A DNA stretch of 45,115 bases from an uncultured Hyphomicrobiales bacterium. GTDB taxonomy: Bacteria; Pseudomonadota; Alphaproteobacteria; Rhizobiales; Xanthobacteraceae. The position numbers were made by a program, and so were the translations under genes. Location: positions 1-45,115 of the forward strand of contig CAISIV010000293.1 of NCBI GenBank assembly GCA_903885555.1. Reading direction: 5' to 3'. Each line of letters opens with the position of its first letter. Within the stretch, counting starts at the first letter, position 1. The notes beneath the pieces are model-generated. The model worked only from the letters and a program-made list of their open reading frames with translations, had not been told where the DNA came from and did no database searches. Below are positions 41,125 through 45,115 of the stretch, piece after piece.

Positions 41125-41715
41125 TCAGCTTTTCTCGGCTATCTGCTCGAGCTTTTTGCTCAAGTACCACGACAGGCCAAGGAAGCCCACCAGCATCACG
41201 ATGCCGAGCGTCGAGGAGGCGTCGTTCATCAGTTTTTCCGACACCTGGCCGAAGGCGTAGCCCGCCATCACCACCGCGACGGCCCAGATGCCGGCGGCGA
41301 CAAAATTCAGTGCCAGAAACGTCGACCACGGCAGCCGCGACATGCCGTAGGCAAAGCCCGCCATGCCGCGAATGCCGTGCGGAAAGCGGTGGATCATGAT
41401 CATCCAGTAGTAATGCTTGTCGGCGAGGCGCGCCGCGGTCTTCACGCCCCGCTCCAGCGTCGGAAATCTTTTCAGCAGTCGCGCGCCGTAATGCCGGCCG
41501 ATCCAGAAGCGCACGGTGTCGCCGGCGAAGCTGCCGATCCAGCACACCGCGATCAGCGTGCCGACGGCCAGTACGCCGGAATGGGCGGCATAGCCTGCAA
41601 ACAGCCCGAACAGCAGGCTGTGCGACGCCGAATAGGCAAACATGAAGCTATAGGCAGCGTCGCCGTGCTGGCGAATGAGATCGAGGAACGAGGCAAGATC
41701 CGACGGAAATAACAC
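41125..41715 (-). CDS. DedA family membrane protein
   Basis: The 196-residue inner-membrane protein belongs to the DedA/SNARE-associated family, some of which move undecaprenyl phosphate or phospholipids across the membrane. It has about five hydrophobic segments and the motifs SFAGDTVRFWIGRHYGARLL (GDxxxYxxGRxxG-like), MIMIHRFPHGIRGMAGFAYG (RxxPxxR-like, with HRFPHGIR) and FLALNFVAAGIWAVAVVMAG. The start is a GTG at 41715 with GAGGAAG 6 bases upstream. It converges with the second CHR gene and is 33 bases downstream of greA on the same strand. Confidence 0.9.
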   Translation of the reverse strand: MLFPSDLASFLDLIRQHGDAAYSFMFAYSASHSLLFGLFAGYAAHSGVLAVGTLIAVCWIGSFAGDTVRFWIGRHYGARLLKRFPTLERGVKTAARLADKHYYWMIMIHRFPHGIRGMAGFAYGMSRLPWSTFLALNFVAAGIWAVAVVMAGYAFGQVSEKLMNDASSTLGIVMLVGFLGLSWYLSKKLEQIAEKS

Positions 41716-41748
41716 GGCACACTTCCTCGTTCCCGGACGAAGAAGCGC

Positions 41749-42225
41749 CTACCGCCACTCGACCTTCTTGATCTCATAGCCCTTTGCGCCGCCGGGCGCA
41801 TTGACCTCAATCGTCGCACCCTTGGCTTTGCCGATAAGTGCGCGCGCCAGCGGCGACGTGATGGAAATCCGCCCCGCTTTGGCATTGGCTTCCGGCTCGC
41901 CGACGATCTGCCACACCTTTTTCTCTTCAGTGTCCTCGTCAACCAGCGTCACGGTGGCGCCAAAGGTGATGGTGTCGCCCGACAGCTTGGAGACGTCGAT
42001 GACGTCGGCGCGCGCGAGCTTGTCCTGAAGCTCGTCGATGCGGCCTTCGTTGAGCGACTGCTGCTCCTTGGCGGCGTGATATTCGGCGTTCTCCGACAGG
42101 TCGCCATGCGAGCGAGCCTCGGTGATCTGCTGAATGATGCGCGGACGCTCCACCCCTTGGCAGTGCTGCAGCTCTTGTTCCAGCGCGGTATAGCCCGCCG
42201 CCGTCATCGGAATTTTATCGACCAT
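41749..42225 (-). CDS. greA: Transcription elongation factor GreA
   Basis: GreA enters the secondary channel of RNA polymerase and rescues backtracked complexes by stimulating transcript cleavage. The 158-residue protein is full length: [20 protein letters not shown] at the start, the coiled coil with acidic tip [20 protein letters not shown], and the C-terminal FKBP-like domain ([37 protein letters not shown]). An AGGAGGAG site lies before the ATG at 42225. It is downstream of carB with 237 bases between them, an arrangement common in alphaproteobacteria. Confidence 0.97.
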   Translation of the reverse strand: MVDKIPMTAAGYTALEQELQHCQGVERPRIIQQITEARSHGDLSENAEYHAAKEQQSLNEGRIDELQDKLARADVIDVSKLSGDTITFGATVTLVDEDTEEKKVWQIVGEPEANAKAGRISITSPLARALIGKAKGATIEVNAPGGAKGYEIKKVEWR

Positions 42226-42462
42226 TTCGTTTCTCCTCCTGGCAGGCGCCGGAACACTTCAACGCGTTCTTACGCCGCCAAGCCCTTCCATCCATTCGTA
42301 ATTCGACTCCGGCAGCGTTTCCGCGCACCGGAGTCATGTAAGTCGCAAGGCCGGTCAAAACACCTCGATCGCGGCGAGCGAAGTGCTCCTGCCGCAACCG
42401 TGGACTTGCCCGGCCTAACTCGCGCCGCCGCTTTAGGTTCGTTCCGTCCGGGAAAAAACCCG

Positions 42463-45115
<2,653 letters not shown>

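Noticed and set aside
42440-42462. CGGG-TTTTTT-CCCG (minus strand) after carB as a terminator
   Set aside because: A four-base stem with the T-run in its loop cannot act as a standard terminator.

Overview
The window is a GC-rich, densely packed bacterial chromosome segment, most likely from an alphaproteobacterium of the Hyphomicrobiales (Bradyrhizobium / Xanthobacteraceae side). The pointers are: a palindromic intergenic repeat at 5181-5229 of a type I recall from that order; a tRNA-His without G-1 and with A73, a hallmark of one alphaproteobacterial clade; paired phasins; a PleC/PdhS-like histidine kinase; and carB next to greA. No rRNA, CRISPR array, prophage, transposase or plasmid function was seen. 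This assignment is made by eye, without database support.

Layout. 1-5.2 kb: msrB, a thiamine-diphosphate enzyme, two exported proteins of unknown role, a convergent NHL beta-propeller protein and an exported DsrE-like protein with a CGPC motif. 5.2-12.5 kb: a family III CoA-transferase divergent from a TRAP transporter (P-Q-M) and malonyl-CoA decarboxylase, a probable malonate module without a visible malonyl-CoA synthetase; then an SDR oxidoreductase and a class I glutamine amidotransferase. 12.6-16.9 kb: glpD and glpK alternate with two paralogous single-domain response regulators, all on one strand. 16.9-23.0 kb: DUF6460, AsmA, DUF1194 (exported VWA) and a 971-residue PAS histidine kinase. 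23.2-26.7 kb: two phasins (the second with a five-fold KFEMP repeat), tRNA-His and an L,D-transpeptidase.

27.1-33.3 kb is a PQQ island: pqqABC and pqqDE, split by one oppositely oriented TctC-type receptor gene, then a PQQ-dependent sugar dehydrogenase and a diheme cytochrome c. The genes make the cofactor, use it in the periplasm and pass the electrons on. 33.3-37.2 kb: a MarR regulator, a Rid-family protein lacking the usual arginine, and a NitT/TauT-type ABC transporter. A 262-bp gap after it is full of hairpins and may hold a structured RNA or a long 3' UTR. 37.4-45.1 kb: trxB-lysR, an Lrp-type regulator with a striking palindrome upstream, a chromate-type transporter split in two genes, DedA, greA and the 3' part of carB, which runs off the right edge.

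No clearly new multi-gene system stands out. The most unusual signals are the structured gap at 37.2-37.4 kb, the receptor gene inside the pqq cluster, the response regulators interleaved with glycerol genes, the amplified motif in the phasin, and six convergent gene pairs whose stop codons overlap or nearly touch.
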